The notes under the pieces: generated by a model
Told to the model about the DNA's origin: nothing
The model's input: only the letters and a program-made list of their open reading frames with translations
Databases searched by the model: none
Made by a program: the position numbers and the translations under genes
Source of the DNA: CAVPEW01 sp050247895
GTDB lineage: Bacteria > Actinomycetota > Acidimicrobiia > Acidimicrobiales > VFJN01
Assembly (NCBI GenBank): GCA_050247895.1
Contig: JBFWTJ010000195.1
Coordinates: forward strand, 1-7,856
Reading direction: 5' to 3'
Length of the DNA: 7,856 nucleotides
Part shown: one piece after another, positions 6,736 through 7,856 of the stretch
Layout: each line of letters begins with the position of its first letter
How positions within the stretch are numbered: position 1 is the stretch's first letter

Positions 6736-7451
6736 TGGGCTACCTCGAGGGCTTCGGCGTCACCTTCCGCAAGCTGTTCAAGCAGACCCGTACCGGCGCG
6801 ACGGTCACGACGCCCTATGTGAAGGACGAGGGGCCCAAGCGGCCCAAGCCCGTCCGCCTGCACGGCCGCCACGTCCTCAACCGCTACGAGGACGGGATGG
6901 AGAAGTGCATCGGGTGCGAGCTGTGCGCGGGCGTGTGCCCGGCCCGCTGCATCTACGTGCGGGGCGCCGACAACCCGCCCGACGACCCGGTGTCGCCGGG
7001 CGAGCGCTACGGCTACGTCTACGAGATCAACTACCTGCGCTGCATCCACTGCGACCTGTGCGTCGAGGCCTGCCCGACCGAGGCCATCACCGAGTCGAAG
7101 CTGTTCGAGTTCTCCTTCACGAACCGCCAGGACGCCATCTACACCAAGGCCGAGCTGGTGGTCGACGACCAGGGCCTGCCCCAGCGCCTGCCGTGGGAGG
7201 ACTGGTCCGACATCGACCTGGTCGCCGCGGCGAGCAGCGCGTGGGTCCGGGCCACCGCCCCGGCCGGCGACGCCGACTTCGTCGGGGTGGTCGGCTGGTC
7301 GGGCGAGCTGGGCTTCGGCGTGAAGCCGCCCGAGCAGGGCCAGTCGGCGCCGGCCGAGCCCGAGCCGACCGCGACCGACGGCGACCACGACGACGACGGC
7401 CACGGTCACGACGGTCACGACGGTCACGACCACGGGGGGCACGGCCACTGA
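6735..7451 (+). CDS. nuoI: NADH-quinone oxidoreductase subunit I with His/Asp/Gly tail
   Basis: This is the TYKY-type ferredoxin subunit, 238 residues, which carries clusters N6a and N6b and links NuoG to the N2 cluster next to the quinone site. An N-terminal segment likely to lie on the membrane (about 1-20, GYLEGFGVTFRKLF) is followed by two 4Fe-4S motifs: C58, C61, C64 with C68-Pro (CIGCELCAGVCP) and C103, C106, C109 with C113-Pro (CIHCDLCVEACP). As in bacterial ferredoxins, the fourth cysteine of each motif probably serves the other cluster. C72 is extra. The core ends near residue 140. What follows is an extension of about 100 residues, first ordinary mixed sequence (141-200), then a Pro/Glu-rich stretch, then residues 215-238 made only of Asp, Gly and His. 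E. coli NuoI is about 180 residues. ATG 6735 overlaps the nuoH stop by one base, and the TGA at 7449-7451 shares one base with nuoJ. Confidence 0.97.
   Translation: MGYLEGFGVTFRKLFKQTRTGATVTTPYVKDEGPKRPKPVRLHGRHVLNRYEDGMEKCIGCELCAGVCPARCIYVRGADNPPDDPVSPGERYGYVYEINYLRCIHCDLCVEACPTEAITESKLFEFSFTNRQDAIYTKAELVVDDQGLPQRLPWEDWSDIDLVAAASSAWVRATAPAGDADFVGVVGWSGELGFGVKPPEQGQSAPAEPEPTATDGDHDDDGHGHDGHDGHDHGGHGH
7377..7448 (+). other. Asp/Gly/His-only C-terminal tail of NuoI
   Basis: Codons 215-238 of nuoI encode 24 residues consisting of eight Asp, eight Gly and eight His and nothing else, ending directly at the stop. His-rich tails of this kind are known from metal-handling proteins such as HypB and SlyD, but here it is attached to an electron-transfer subunit. 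Metal binding is inferred from composition only. Confidence 0.85.
7404..7430 (+). repeat. 9-bp tandem repeat, three copies, in nuoI
   Basis: The unit ggtcacgac occurs three times head to tail (7404-7412, 7413-7421, 7422-7430), each encoding Gly-His-Asp. The copies are identical even at the Gly third base, which is T here although GGC is the usual Gly codon around it. This suggests growth by slippage or recent duplication. Confidence 0.9.
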
Positions 7452-7856
7452 TGGTCGAGGTCTTCGTCTTCGTGGTGGCCGCGGTGGTCTGCGTGGCCGG
7501 CGCGATCGGCGTGGTGGCCAGCCGCCACCCGGTCCACGCCGCGCTCAGCCTGGTGGCCACGCTGTTCGGGATCGCGGTCCTCTTCGTGGCGCAGGAGGCC
7601 AACTTCCTGGCCGCGGTGCAGGTGATCGTCTACGCCGGCGCCATCGTCGTGCTGTTCCTGTTCGTGATCATGCTGCTGGGCGTCGACCAGGTGGAGGACC
7701 TGCAGGTCGAGCCGATCCGGGGCCAGCGGGTCGCCGCGGCCGTGGTGGGCCTGGTCGTGCTGGCGCTGCCGATCCTGGCCGTGGCCAGCTCGGGGGGAGA
7801 GGCGACCGGGGTGCGCCCCGGCCCGTCGGACCGCAACGCCCGGGACGCCGCGGTGG
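7451..7856 (+). CDS. nuoJ: NADH-quinone oxidoreductase subunit J, 5' part
   Basis: This is the N-terminal 135 codons of the ND6-type membrane subunit of complex I, which lies next to NuoH and takes part in coupling quinone reduction to proton movement. Hydrophobic segments lie at about 3-22, 30-47, 53-77 and 94-112. The third holds the family signature QVIVYAGAIVVLFLFVIMLL (57-76), including the conserved Tyr (Y61) and Gly (G63) where this helix is known to bend. A polar stretch beginning about 113 (SSGGEATG) leads to the right edge, with one more transmembrane segment expected beyond it. The start is ATG 7451, sharing one base with the nuoI stop. Its upstream region is only a run of six G at 7434-7439, 11 bases before the start, so initiation probably depends on coupling to nuoI translation. 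Usual lengths are about 180-260 residues, so a sizeable part is missing. Confidence 0.95.
   Translation, partial: MVEVFVFVVAAVVCVAGAIGVVASRHPVHAALSLVATLFGIAVLFVAQEANFLAAVQVIVYAGAIVVLFLFVIMLLGVDQVEDLQVEPIRGQRVAAAVVGLVVLALPILAVASSGGEATGVRPGPSDRNARDAAV

Noticed and set aside
1..7856. A new defence, mobile or biosynthetic system
   Set aside because: All sequence except a 22-base gap is accounted for by seven conserved complex I genes in canonical order. There are no insertion sequences, direct-repeat arrays, tRNA genes or foreign-looking base composition.

Overview
The window is a continuous stretch of a type I NADH:quinone oxidoreductase (respiratory complex I) operon, all on the plus strand. 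The order is nuoD (3' part), nuoE, nuoF, nuoG, nuoH, nuoI and nuoJ (5' part). It matches the canonical nuoA-N order, so nuoA-C and the start of nuoD should lie upstream and nuoK-N downstream. By eye the DNA is very GC-rich, roughly 70% or more, with almost every third codon position G or C. That base composition, the long nuoG with an extra C-terminal domain and the NuoE and NuoH extensions suggest a high-GC actinobacterium. A placement in Acidimicrobiia or a related lineage is only a guess.

Layout: nuoD runs off the left edge and ends at 825. A 22-base gap, the only noncoding DNA in the window, separates it from nuoE (848-1480). From there every junction overlaps: nuoE/nuoF by 1 base (TGATG), nuoF/nuoG by 8, nuoG/nuoH by 4 (GTGA), nuoH/nuoI by 1 and nuoI/nuoJ by 1. 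nuoJ runs off the right edge. There is no promoter, terminator, RNA gene, mobile element or CRISPR, which fits the interior of one long transcript. Translational coupling is likely throughout.

Function: NuoE, NuoF and NuoG form the NADH-oxidising module, with FMN in NuoF and a chain of iron-sulfur clusters. NuoD and NuoI belong to the connecting module that passes electrons to quinone. NuoH and NuoJ are membrane subunits at the quinone site and the start of the proton path. All expected cluster ligands are visible: one [2Fe-2S] in NuoE, one [4Fe-4S] in NuoF, four clusters in NuoG including the optional N7, and two [4Fe-4S] in NuoI. The enzyme therefore looks intact and NADH-linked.

The window is mostly ordinary core metabolism, and I do not see a new system in it. 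The parts worth a second look are add-ons to conserved subunits. NuoI ends in 24 residues made only of Asp, Gly and His (eight of each), partly encoded by a 9-bp tandem repeat. NuoG has an Ala/Glu-rich acidic linker of about 70 residues before its C-terminal domain. NuoF has an altered segment before its last cluster cysteine.
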